64,000 nucleotides of DNA from Clostridia bacterium (GTDB taxonomy: Bacteria; Bacillota; Clostridia; Christensenellales; Aristaeellaceae). Below the pieces are notes generated by a model that worked only from the letters and a program-made list of their open reading frames with translations, ran no database searches and was not told the DNA's origin. The position numbers and the translations under genes are program-made. The number at the start of each line of letters is the position of its first letter. Position 1 is the stretch's first letter. The stretch is from NCBI GenBank assembly GCA_017544935.1, contig JAFYDF010000126.1, forward strand, positions 1 to 64,000. Direction: 5' to 3'. Positions 28,545 to 36,714 of this stretch are shown in pieces.

Positions 28545-29650
28545 TTCTGCGCCTCCCATGTAAAGGGAATGCGTGCATCAGTCTGAGCGTCAAACAGGAA
28601 TACCTTGTTCGGCATGAGCGAGAAGCATACCGTCTTCTTTGTGCGGTCCACCTGGTTATCAGCACGGATTATGCTGCGTACAAAAGGATTTCTGGAAGCA
28701 GGATGCGTAGATACCACGCTCGTATCACGGCCCATGACTTCCACACGGACGAGGTTGCTGCGGAATGTGCCCTGCGGATCCAGGTTAAAACCTTCCGGAC
28801 GGATACCGACAGAGACCTGCTGATCGGCAACGCCGCCGACAGCCATCACAGGATCCTCGCCCACATAGAGCATTCCGCCCTTTACGCAGCCATCAAATAC
28901 ATTGATGGGCGGCGTGCCCAGGAAGGTCGCAACAAAGAGATTGATCGGATCATCATAGACATCCTGTGGCTGTCCGATCTGCTGCATGACACCGGCCTTC
29001 ATAACCACGATCATATCGGATATGCTCATGGCCTCATCCTGATCATGCGTCACAAAAATCGTTGTGATACCTGTCTCCTGCTGGATGCGGCGGATCTCCT
29101 CACGGGTCTGGAGGCGCAGTCTTGCGTCAAGGTTGGAAAGCGGCTCATCCAGCAGCAGTACACGCGGCATTTTCACCAGTGCGCGGGCAATAGCGACACG
29201 CTGCTGCTGACCGCCGGACAACTCACTGGGTTTGCGTTCCAGCAGCTCGTCGATCTGCACCAGTTTGGCTGCCTGCATGGCCTTTTCCATCATCTGCGGT
29301 TTCGTCAGCTTATCCGCTCCCTTAAGATTCTGCAGCGGGAAAAGGATATTATCCAGTACAGTAAGGTGCGGGTAAAGCGCATAGTTCTGGAATACCAGAC
29401 CAACTCCGCGGTTTTCGGGTGGCAGGCGTGTTACGTCATCCTCACCGAAAAGAATGCTGCCCTCCGTAGGTGCTTCAAGACCGCAGATCAGGTTCAGGGT
29501 CGTACTTTTCCCGCAGCCGGAAGGTCCCAGCAAACCGATCAGTTTGCCTGACGGAATCTCAAAATTGAAGTCGTTAACGGCGATCACATCGTCCCCTTTT
29601 TTTGTACGGCTGGGGAATCTCTTCGTCAGGTGCTGTAATACGACTTTCAT
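28541..29650 (-). CDS. ABC transporter ATPase, MalK/UgpC/MsmK type
   Basis: A 369-residue ATPase. The nucleotide-binding domain has Walker A GPSGCGKST, Q-loop LVFQNYALYP, signature LSGGQQQRVAIARAL and Walker B VLLLDEPLSNLDA. A C-terminal TOBE/OB regulatory domain follows (VSVGIRPEGFNL). MalK-type proteins energise sugar transporters and can receive inducer exclusion signals. It is the first gene of the operon, which is unusual since such operons often begin with the binding protein. AAGGGAAGAG precedes the ATG. A perfect LacI-type operator lies upstream at 29735. Confidence 0.93.
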   Translation of the reverse strand: MKVVLQHLTKRFPSRTKKGDDVIAVNDFNFEIPSGKLIGLLGPSGCGKSTTLNLICGLEAPTEGSILFGEDDVTRLPPENRGVGLVFQNYALYPHLTVLDNILFPLQNLKGADKLTKPQMMEKAMQAAKLVQIDELLERKPSELSGGQQQRVAIARALVKMPRVLLLDEPLSNLDARLRLQTREEIRRIQQETGITTIFVTHDQDEAMSISDMIVVMKAGVMQQIGQPQDVYDDPINLFVATFLGTPPINVFDGCVKGGMLYVGEDPVMAVGGVADQQVSVGIRPEGFNLDPQGTFRSNLVRVEVMGRDTSVVSTHPASRNPFVRSIIRADNQVDRTKKTVCFSLMPNKVFLFDAQTDARIPFTWEAQK

Positions 29651-29734
29651 ATTAACTCTTCCCTTTCCCTTTTGTTATACCATTGTATGCCGTGCCTCCG
29701 GACGGAGGCATATGATCACAGAACATCCTTCACG

Positions 29735-29766
29735 GTAAACCAGTTTACATCGTCTTTATCATATCA
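29735..29766 (-). promoter_or_regulatory. Extended -10 promoter with LacI-type operator for the sugar ABC operon
   Basis: Minus strand TGATATGAT (29766-29758) is an extended -10. The perfect 14-bp palindrome GTAAACCAGTTTAC (29735-29748) lies at about +3 to +16, matching LacI/GalR-family operators. A bound repressor would block initiation. A GC hairpin (29694-29709) follows in the leader. No LacI-type regulator gene is in the window. Confidence 0.65.
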
Positions 29767-29797
29767 CACCTGCAGTTAAAAATCACTGTCAGCACAA

Positions 29798-29839
29798 TAA
29801 AAAAACGTACTTCACCCCAGCAAGGAGAAAAGTACGTTT
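29798..29839 (-). terminator. Intrinsic terminator of the acyl-CoA synthetase gene
   Basis: AAACGTACTT and AAGTACGTTT pair perfectly around a 17-base loop; on the minus strand the stem runs into a seven-T tract. Confidence 0.85.
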
Positions 29840-29854
29840 GGAGAATCGTTATTA

Positions 29855-31489
29855 TCAGCCCCTGTTCTGCGCTTCGACCAGGCGTACGCCGCAGTACTGC
29901 TGACGCAGCTTGGGCTTTTCTATCTTGCCCGTTGCATTGCGCGGTACATTCGCAAAGATGATTTTACGAGGACGCTTGTAACGCGGCAGGTCCAAACAGA
30001 AGTGTTCGATTTCTTCCTCTGTGCAGGTCATGCCTTCCTTTATCTGAATGATTGCCGCGGCGATCTCACCGAGACGCTGATCCGGCAAACCGATGACAGC
30101 CACATCATGAATCTTAGGATGAGCGGCCAGGAAATCCTCGATCTGTACAGGATACAGGTTCTCACCGCCGGTAATAATAACATCTTTCTTACGGTCGACA
30201 AGGAAAATAAATCCGTCCTCATCCTGCATGGCCATATCGCCGGTGTGCAGCCAGCCATCCTTGATTGCTTCAGCAGTAGCTTTGGGGTCATGATAGTAGC
30301 AGCGCATCACGCCAGGGCCTTTTACGCACAGCTCGCCTACCTGTCCATGCTCAACGGGTTCATCCTGCTCAGTCACGATCTTGCATTGCCATCCATAGCC
30401 GGGAACGCCGATAGCGCCGACCTTGTGCACATTTTCCATCCCCAAATGCACGCAGCCGGGACCGGTCGATTCAGACAAGCCATAGTTCGTATCATACTTA
30501 TGATGCGGGAAATACTGGAACCAGTGCCTGATCAGGGAAGGCGGCACAGGCTGTGCGCCGATATGCATAAGGCGCCACTGGGACAGATGATAATCCTCAA
30601 GCTTCAGGTCGCCGCGATCAAGCGCCGCCAGAATGTCCTGCGCCCACGGCACCAGCAGCCATACGATCGTACAGCGTTCCCATGAAACGGCATCAAAGAT
30701 TGCCTTGGGCTTATTACCCTTGAGAATAACGGCACGGCTTCCTGTATAAAGAGATCCAAACCAGTGCATCTTTGCGCCCGTATGGTACAGCGGCGGAATG
30801 CACAGGAAGACATCATTATGAGTCGTGTCATGATGCATAGCCTCCATGCGTGCCGACTGCATCAGAGCAGCATGGTCCAGAAGAATCGCCTTCGGAAAAC
30901 CGGTCGTGCCGGAAGAATAATAGATTGCAGCTTCATCATGGTCTTCAACCAGTACTTTCGGTGCCGAAGATGAACAGTTTGCGACCGCTTCACTGTAACT
31001 CTCTGCAAAAGATGGGCGGTTATCTCCTACAAAAAAGATTCCCATTTCTGCGCTGATCTTCGGAACGATATTCTCCACACGGCCGATAAACTCCGGCCCG
31101 AAGAAGATCACGTCTGCATCAGCCAGCTTCAGGCAGTAGTCGATTTCGTCTGATGTATAACGGAAATTGAGCGGCACAGCCAGTGCACCGGTCTTAAGGA
31201 CGCCAAAGTAGATCGGCAGCCACTCGAGACAATTCATCAGCAGGATCGCTACCTTCTGACCTTTACGGATACCGCGGGAAAGCAGCATATTCGCCACGCG
31301 GTTTGCTTTTTCATCAAAAACAGCCCAGGTGATCTCACGGCGGTAAGGTGTCGCCTCTGTTGGCTGTATCAGTTCATACTCACGCCAGGTGACGCGCGGT
31401 TCTTCCTGGATTTCCGGATTGATCTCCACAAGGGCAATTTCTTCACCGTACAGTTTGCTGTTTCGTTCCAGTAGATCGGTAATTGGCAT
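29855..31489 (-). CDS. Acyl-CoA synthetase / AMP-dependent acid ligase
   Basis: A 544-residue adenylate-forming enzyme (ANL superfamily), probably a fatty-acid or aryl-acid CoA ligase. Core motifs: AAIYYSSGTTGFPKA (phosphate loop), YGLSESTGPG, HTGDMAMQDEDGFIFLVDRKKDVI (the hinge and adenine-binding Asp/Arg), and NATGKIEK with the catalytic Lys near the C-terminus. The start is taken at the ATG at 31489, ten bases after AGGA; a TTG at 31498 is possible. It is monocistronic, with its own terminator. The promoter is perfect consensus but covered by two palindromes, so it is likely kept off by a repressor until a substrate is present. The natural acid cannot be told from sequence. Confidence 0.9.
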   Translation of the reverse strand: MPITDLLERNSKLYGEEIALVEINPEIQEEPRVTWREYELIQPTEATPYRREITWAVFDEKANRVANMLLSRGIRKGQKVAILLMNCLEWLPIYFGVLKTGALAVPLNFRYTSDEIDYCLKLADADVIFFGPEFIGRVENIVPKISAEMGIFFVGDNRPSFAESYSEAVANCSSSAPKVLVEDHDEAAIYYSSGTTGFPKAILLDHAALMQSARMEAMHHDTTHNDVFLCIPPLYHTGAKMHWFGSLYTGSRAVILKGNKPKAIFDAVSWERCTIVWLLVPWAQDILAALDRGDLKLEDYHLSQWRLMHIGAQPVPPSLIRHWFQYFPHHKYDTNYGLSESTGPGCVHLGMENVHKVGAIGVPGYGWQCKIVTEQDEPVEHGQVGELCVKGPGVMRCYYHDPKATAEAIKDGWLHTGDMAMQDEDGFIFLVDRKKDVIITGGENLYPVQIEDFLAAHPKIHDVAVIGLPDQRLGEIAAAIIQIKEGMTCTEEEIEHFCLDLPRYKRPRKIIFANVPRNATGKIEKPKLRQQYCGVRLVEAQNRG

Positions 31490-31520
31490 GTCGGGCAAGT
31501 CCTTTCTCTCTATGCGTCAA

Positions 31521-31578
31521 AATACTTTATCGCTTTTATGCGCTAAAGTATTATAGCGCCAATGACAGCGACTGTCAA
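31521..31578 (-). promoter_or_regulatory. Consensus promoter with two palindromic operator candidates
   Basis: Minus strand: perfect TTGACA (31578-31573), 17-base spacer, perfect TATAAT (31555-31550). A perfect inverted repeat TGACAG-CGA-CTGTCA (31563-31577) covers the -35. A second one (AATACTTTATCGC and GCGCTAAAGTATT, 12 of 13 paired, 31521-31552) starts in the -10 and covers the expected transcription start. This arrangement fits tight repression of the acyl-CoA synthetase. Confidence 0.75.
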
Positions 31579-31622
31579 TAGGCATTCAAGGCAATAATAC
31601 ATGATTAATACAGAGTCCAAAA

Positions 31623-31677
31623 TGAACTAAACCCCGTCCGGCGGCATATGTGCCGTAAGCAAACGGGGTTTAGTTCA
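31623..31677 (-). terminator. Strong intrinsic terminator
   Basis: A perfect 15-bp stem (TGAACTAAACCCCGT / ACGGGGTTTAGTTCA) encloses a smaller inner hairpin and is followed on the minus strand by a T-rich stretch (TTTT). It ends the gene at 31710. Confidence 0.9.
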
Positions 31678-31709
31678 CTCTTTCTCAGGGCTTACAAACA
31701 TATAGCCCT

Positions 31710-32933
31710 TTATATCTCCAGCAATGTAAATGTAATGTCTTGCATCTTGATCTCTTCAGCAGGTGAGGCGGTATAGAGGATACGCTCCGTATCGTTCTGC
31801 AAGGTATATGCAGAAATGATCTCCTGGGGCAGCGCACTAACATATTCTGCCACAGCCTCAGCGCTTTCCAGACTATTCAGGACAAGCATCACATATGCCA
31901 GATCAACTGCCTGCTCAGACGTTCCGCCAAGCGCGGCTGTCATCAGCACGTTAGAAAAGCTTCCGTTTTTCACATTCACGTATGGATGACGATAATACGG
32001 CTTTCCTTCAAGCTCGATCTTGTAATATCCATAGCGCTCTTCCGTCGGTGAAACAACAGTAAAACTGCAGAATGCGGCGGGCTGCTGCAACGCAGTAACA
32101 GCTATTGTTTCAACACCACTCTCCCCTACGGCATACAGAGAATACTCCATATTCCCCTGTTTTCCCAACGATATAGAAATACCTGATTCTGTGTATAAAT
32201 ACCCGTCGGTGTATCCTTGGGCTGTCATTCGCATAGCAACAAGCTGCAACAAATATGCATCATGAAGCAGGTTCAGGTCCAGTACCGGTGCCTCAATCTC
32301 GTTCTGCTCTGTCCAATTGCGGTATTCCTCGCTTATATGAAGTGTAACTGTACTGTTATTATCATCAAACTCCAAAGAAAACTGCTCTTTTCTTGCGAGC
32401 TGAGATGTCAGTACTTTCAGGAATTCAGCTTCATCATCATTGAGCAGCGGGTCCGTCTGTTCAGGCTCTTCAAGGTATCTCATGCTCTGCCACTCAGTAT
32501 GCAAGGCGCCGGAGAACAGATGATATCCTTCCTGCATCTCATGCCTGGCATATGCATCCTTAAGCACTGCATACAAAACTGCATCCACCTTCAGAGCCTG
32601 CTCAGGTGCCGCATTCAGCGCAGCAATATTATTCAGGCCTTCATAGGTTTTCTCTGCGCTCAATAACCGATAATACTGCAGCAGGTCATCAGAAAAGACC
32701 CTTTGCACTTCATTCAGATGCTGCCGGATAAAGCTGCTGCCACCTTCAGCATAATAAAGCAGATGCACACTGCTGTCATACACTTCCGCATTTGCAGCAT
32801 TGGAGTATCCTACTTCATAATAACCTGTCTCACGATGCGCGTACTGCATAATACCGATGGTAAATGACGCGATTGCAATACCCACCGCAATCAGAAAAGC
32901 GATGATTCTGGGCCAGGGTTTCTTCTGTTTCAC
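31710..32933 (-). CDS. Membrane-anchored extracytoplasmic protein, possibly ApbE-like
   Basis: A 407-residue protein with one N-terminal membrane helix (PRIIAFLIAVGIAIASFTIG) and a large outside domain. The GTG at 32933 is chosen because GGAGGG lies four bases before it; the TTG at 32948 lacks a site. The pattern of a helix-rich N-terminal half (LLSAEKTYEGLNNIAALN), a central YTDGYLYTESGISISLG and a late HPYVNVKNG faintly recalls FAD:protein FMN transferase (ApbE), but the usual flavin and metal residues are not evident. If related, it is divergent or inactive. It lies after the Opp operon, but a hairpin at 32952-32983 separates them. Confidence 0.6.
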   Translation of the reverse strand: MKQKKPWPRIIAFLIAVGIAIASFTIGIMQYAHRETGYYEVGYSNAANAEVYDSSVHLLYYAEGGSSFIRQHLNEVQRVFSDDLLQYYRLLSAEKTYEGLNNIAALNAAPEQALKVDAVLYAVLKDAYARHEMQEGYHLFSGALHTEWQSMRYLEEPEQTDPLLNDDEAEFLKVLTSQLARKEQFSLEFDDNNSTVTLHISEEYRNWTEQNEIEAPVLDLNLLHDAYLLQLVAMRMTAQGYTDGYLYTESGISISLGKQGNMEYSLYAVGESGVETIAVTALQQPAAFCSFTVVSPTEERYGYYKIELEGKPYYRHPYVNVKNGSFSNVLMTAALGGTSEQAVDLAYVMLVLNSLESAEAVAEYVSALPQEIISAYTLQNDTERILYTASPAEEIKMQDITFTLLEI

Positions 32934-32951
32934 TTTTCCCTCCGACAAAAG

Positions 32952-32983
32952 AAAAACTGCCGCAATGCCTGAGCACGCGGCAG
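32952..32983 (-). terminator. Intrinsic terminator at the end of the opp operon
   Basis: On the minus strand CTGCCGC and GCGGCAG form the stem, followed by TTTTTCTTTT. It lies eight bases after the oppF stop; some read-through into the next gene is possible because that gene starts within 20 bases. Confidence 0.75.
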
Positions 32984-32990
32984 CTGATGA

Positions 32991-33941
32991 TTATGCTTTC
33001 CCGTATCGTACGGCCTTGCAGGCCTCGATCTCTTCGCTGTTGCCATACACCATATGCCCGTTGCCGATATCCACCAGTTTGGGCTGTTCCTCATCCGGGC
33101 CGTATTCCTTGGGCTGGTACACGAACAGTTTCTTTTTCTTTTCCAGGATCGGGTCGGGAATAGGAATAGCAGACATCAGTGAACGCGTATAGGGATGCAG
33201 CGGATACTGGAACAATTCCTCCGTTTCCGCGACCTCCATCACGCGGCCCTTATAGATAACCACGATGCGGTCACTGATAAAGCGCACGATCGACAGGTCA
33301 TGAGCGATAAACAGATACGTCAGTCCGCGCTCGCGCTGGAACTTCTTCAGCAGATTCAGCACCTGTGCGCGAATAGACACGTCGAGAGCGGAAATCGGTT
33401 CATCGGCAACGATCAGTTCGGGCTCCATGACGATGGAGCGTGCCAAGCCGACGCGCTGACGCTGTCCGCCGGAAAACTCGTGCGGATAGCGGGTCAGGTG
33501 TTCAGGCAGCAGACCGACTTCATTGATTGCCTGTTCTACCTTCTGCATACGCTCTTTTTCATCGCTGAACAAATGGAAATTGTACAGGCCTTCAGAAATG
33601 ATGTATTCAATAGTAGCGCGCTCATTCAGAGAAGCAGCCGGATCCTGGAAAACCATCTGGATCTTGCGGATTACTTCGCGGTCCTTTTTATGGGACAGCT
33701 TTCCACTGATCTTTTCGCCCTTGAAATAGATCGCACCGTTGCTGCACGGATTAATGCGGACGATAGCACGGCCGATGGTCGTTTTTCCCGATCCGCTTTC
33801 TCCTACAAGGGACAGTGTCTCGCCCTTATAGATATCAAAGCTGACATCGCTGACAGCCTTAAAGCTGTTTTTTCCCTGCTTGAAGACGACGTCCAGATTT
33901 TGTACGGAAAGCAGGACTTCCCGATTGGTATCATTTGCCAT
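32991..33941 (-). CDS. oppF: Oligopeptide ABC transporter ATPase OppF/AmiF type
   Basis: A 316-residue cytoplasmic ATPase. Walker [11 protein letters not shown]-loop [16 protein letters not shown], signature [15 protein letters not shown] and Walker [14 protein letters not shown] are all present. The C-terminal oligopeptide-transporter extension ([16 protein letters not shown]) follows, then a Lys-rich stretch. Length is normal for AmiF/OppF, unlike its partner OppD. AAGGAG precedes the ATG, 11 bases after oppD. It is the last gene of the oppABCDF operon. Confidence 0.95.
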   Translation of the reverse strand: MANDTNREVLLSVQNLDVVFKQGKNSFKAVSDVSFDIYKGETLSLVGESGSGKTTIGRAIVRINPCSNGAIYFKGEKISGKLSHKKDREVIRKIQMVFQDPAASLNERATIEYIISEGLYNFHLFSDEKERMQKVEQAINEVGLLPEHLTRYPHEFSGGQRQRVGLARSIVMEPELIVADEPISALDVSIRAQVLNLLKKFQRERGLTYLFIAHDLSIVRFISDRIVVIYKGRVMEVAETEELFQYPLHPYTRSLMSAIPIPDPILEKKKKLFVYQPKEYGPDEEQPKLVDIGNGHMVYGNSEEIEACKAVRYGKA

Positions 33942-33952
33942 ATCGATTCTCC

Positions 33953-35752
33953 TTACTCCTCAGCGTCCCCGTATATACGGACCATCTTTTCATGCAGGTT
34001 CTGAATGTTCTTGGGAGCTTCCGTTTTCGGTGCACGGGGATCAAGCAGCCATGTCTTAGCGTAATGCGTATCGCTTACCTTGAACATAGGCGGCTCTTCC
34101 TTCAGATCGATCGCCATGGCATATTTGTTGCGCGGTGCAAAAGCATCGCCTACGATCTTGTTATACAGCGAAGGCGGCGTACCCGGAATAGAGAACAGGT
34201 CGGTATCCTTTTCAGTCAGCTGCGGCAGGGAAGACAGAAGCGCCCATGTATAGGGGTGCTTAGGATCATAGAAGATATCCTCTACCGTACCCAGTTCGAC
34301 CACCTGTCCCGCATACAGCACAGCAACACGCTCAGCCACATTGGCAACAACGCCCAAGTCATGCGTGATATAGACAGTTGTGAATCCCAGTTCTTTCTGC
34401 AGGTCTTTAATCAGGCGGATGATCTGAGCCTGAATCGTCACGTCCAAAGCCGTTGTCGGCTCATCGCAGATCAGGATCTTAGGCTGGCAGGACAGCGCAA
34501 TCGCGATAACGATACGCTGGCGCATGCCGCCGGAATACTGGAAGGGATAGTCATCGAAGCGCTTCTCGGGTTCAGGAATTCCTACTTTGCCCATGATCTC
34601 GATCGTACGCTCACGTGCCTCTGCCTGACTGCATTTCTGATGCTTCAGGATAACCGTCATGATCTGTTTGCCGATCGTAATAACCGGGTTCAAACTCGTC
34701 ATAGGATCCTGGAATACAGTAGCAATGCGGCAACCGCGGATCTGCTGCCAGTCGTTTGTATACTTTACGTGCGCACAGTCAATGATTGCATAGCCGTTGA
34801 CAACGCCTTTTGCTTCATCAACAGAACGGTACTGCACGTAAAACACACATGTCTGGAAAATGCGGTTCAGCACGTTGATATCACGCAGGTCTTCTCCTAC
34901 CAGCATCGCTTCGCGGAAAGCTTTGAGCAGCGTGCGGATATAAGGAATCTGAGAGCGTACCGGATAGCGGCCGATGGAAAGAAGTACTTCATAGGCCAGA
35001 ATCTGATTGCGCTCCAGTTTTTCGTCTGAAAGGCCATACGGATTCTCAGCTTTCTCAACCTGCTGCATCTTCTTTTCACGAAGTGCACGGAGATTCGCCA
35101 GTTCCTGTTCATCCTTGCCGCGCTGGGCATCATCCTTAGAGTAAGACTCCTGGCGCTTCTTGATCAGCTCTTCCTTCTCCGCTGCAAGGGCTTTCTCCTT
35201 TGCGGTCAGCTCAACAATCTTCGCTTCTACCTTGGCAATTTCCTCAGCGTCCTTCTGGCTGTGCTTGTCCAGTGTCAGCAGATAGTTATTGGTGTCAACG
35301 ATATCATCATGCACAGCCTTCATACGTACGGCAAAGTTTTCCTCTTCCTCAACAGAAAGGGACTTTTCGTGCTTGATCACATTTTCCTTAGCCAGAATCT
35401 GCTTGTATTCCTCAGCACCGCGTTCAGCAACAGAATACTTATTAAGCTGGTTCTTCAGGTACTTCAACAGTCTGCGGTTGTAGGCTGTCAGCTGTACCTT
35501 AGTCTCGGACAGCTCGTCATCTGCATAGATGATGCTGCCCTCGGGAATAAAGCCATTGCCATCCAGCATACCGGCAAATGTCTTGGTCAGTACTGATTTA
35601 CCGGAACCGCTCTCGCCTACGATTGCAATGGACTCGTTTTCATAGATGTCCAGAGATACATTGCGAATTGCCGTCAGGATACGACCGCGCACATTGAACT
35701 TTACGCTGACATTCCGCAGTGAAAGGAGGACCTTCTTGTCATTCTCAGCCAT
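33953..35752 (-). CDS. oppD: Oligopeptide ABC transporter ATPase OppD type with large coiled-coil insertion
   Basis: A 599-residue ATPase; OppD proteins are usually about 330-360. Walker [10 protein letters not shown] is at about 45-53, but the Q-loop [12 protein letters not shown] is near 345 instead of about 100. The extra stretch of about 250 residues (roughly 85-335) contains a Lys/Glu-rich coiled coil ([20 protein letters not shown]) and a second part with [14 protein letters not shown]. After it the protein resumes normally: signature [15 protein letters not shown], Walker [14 protein letters not shown], and a C-terminal [14 protein letters not shown]. The reading frame is intact with AAGGAGGAAG before the ATG, so it is not a frameshift. 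The insertion must loop out of the helical/ATPase core. Confidence 0.93.
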   Translation of the reverse strand: MAENDKKVLLSLRNVSVKFNVRGRILTAIRNVSLDIYENESIAIVGESGSGKSVLTKTFAGMLDGNGFIPEGSIIYADDELSETKVQLTAYNRRLLKYLKNQLNKYSVAERGAEEYKQILAKENVIKHEKSLSVEEEENFAVRMKAVHDDIVDTNNYLLTLDKHSQKDAEEIAKVEAKIVELTAKEKALAAEKEELIKKRQESYSKDDAQRGKDEQELANLRALREKKMQQVEKAENPYGLSDEKLERNQILAYEVLLSIGRYPVRSQIPYIRTLLKAFREAMLVGEDLRDINVLNRIFQTCVFYVQYRSVDEAKGVVNGYAIIDCAHVKYTNDWQQIRGCRIATVFQDPMTSLNPVITIGKQIMTVILKHQKCSQAEARERTIEIMGKVGIPEPEKRFDDYPFQYSGGMRQRIVIAIALSCQPKILICDEPTTALDVTIQAQIIRLIKDLQKELGFTTVYITHDLGVVANVAERVAVLYAGQVVELGTVEDIFYDPKHPYTWALLSSLPQLTEKDTDLFSIPGTPPSLYNKIVGDAFAPRNKYAMAIDLKEEPPMFKVSDTHYAKTWLLDPRAPKTEAPKNIQNLHEKMVRIYGDAEE

Positions 35753-35763
35753 GGTCTTCCTCC

Positions 35764-36714
35764 TTACATATGCGTCCTGGGGTCAGAGGCGTCTGCCAGG
35801 TTCTGTCCCAGAACATAAAGAATGATGGTAATGGCAGCAGCAATGGCAACCGGTGGCCAGAATTCCCATGGATAGATTAGGAAGGATGCCTGCGCTTCCT
35901 GGATCATGCGTCCCAGTGAAGGCACTTCTGCACTCAGACCTACACCGATATATGACAGGAAAACTTCCATGCTGATGTAGCTGGGCAGTTCAGTTGCCAG
36001 CAGGGTTACGATAACGCTGGTAAGGAAAGGCAGAATGTTCTTGGAAATCATGCGCGGGATCGGAGTACCGAGGCAGCGGGAAGCTAAGCTATACTCACGG
36101 TCGCGGATGATCAGCACCTGCGTACGGAAGAAGTAGGCAATGCCCAGCCAGCCGGTAATAGTCAGCGCAAAGATGAAGCTCCAGAAACCTGCGCCAATGA
36201 TATATACCAATACGGAAATCACGAGGATGTATGGCACATTTGCGATGATATTGTAAATCACCAGCATCACGGCATCAAACTTTTTGGAGTAGCCCCATAC
36301 AGCACCCAGTATGATACCAATGGTCATATTGATGGCCGCACAGATGACCGCCAATACCAGCGATGTACGCGCTGAGGACATAATGCCGTAGAAGATGGAA
36401 TTGCCCATCTGCCCCGTACCGAAGATCCATTTGAAGGAGAAGCCTCCGAAATAATCCATCGCCTTCTGGGGGCTCAGGTTGAAGGTCTTTGCGTCCGTGA
36501 TATTCTCATACGGGCGGTAAGGAGCAAATGCGGGAATTACAAACGAACTGACAATCAGGATGATGAACAGGGTGATCAGTATGATATTGACCTTCTTACG
36601 GAAGAATACACGGAACACGCTGGCCCAGTAGGAATAGCGCGGAGCAGTGATCCTTTCAGCCTGAATGGTATTAATATCAATAAACTGGAAATCCTTGTTG
36701 CTGATATCACTCAT
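35764..36714 (-). CDS. oppC: Oligopeptide ABC transporter permease OppC/AmiD type
   Basis: A 316-residue permease with a soluble N-terminal segment, a first membrane helix (NIILITLFIILIVSSFVIP), an outside loop (about 65-110), and five further spans. The EAA loop reads SLASRCLGTPIPRMISKNILPF. GGAGG precedes the ATG, which overlaps the oppB stop by one base (TAATG), so the two are translationally coupled. It pairs with OppB to form the peptide channel. Confidence 0.95.
   Translation of the reverse strand: MSDISNKDFQFIDINTIQAERITAPRYSYWASVFRVFFRKKVNIILITLFIILIVSSFVIPAFAPYRPYENITDAKTFNLSPQKAMDYFGGFSFKWIFGTGQMGNSIFYGIMSSARTSLVLAVICAAINMTIGIILGAVWGYSKKFDAVMLVIYNIIANVPYILVISVLVYIIGAGFWSFIFALTITGWLGIAYFFRTQVLIIRDREYSLASRCLGTPIPRMISKNILPFLTSVIVTLLATELPSYISMEVFLSYIGVGLSAEVPSLGRMIQEAQASFLIYPWEFWPPVAIAAAITIILYVLGQNLADASDPRTHM

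Noticed and set aside
31710-33941. The ApbE-like gene as the sixth gene of the opp operon
   Set aside because: A stem with a T tract (32952-32983) lies between oppF and this gene, so co-transcription is at most partial.
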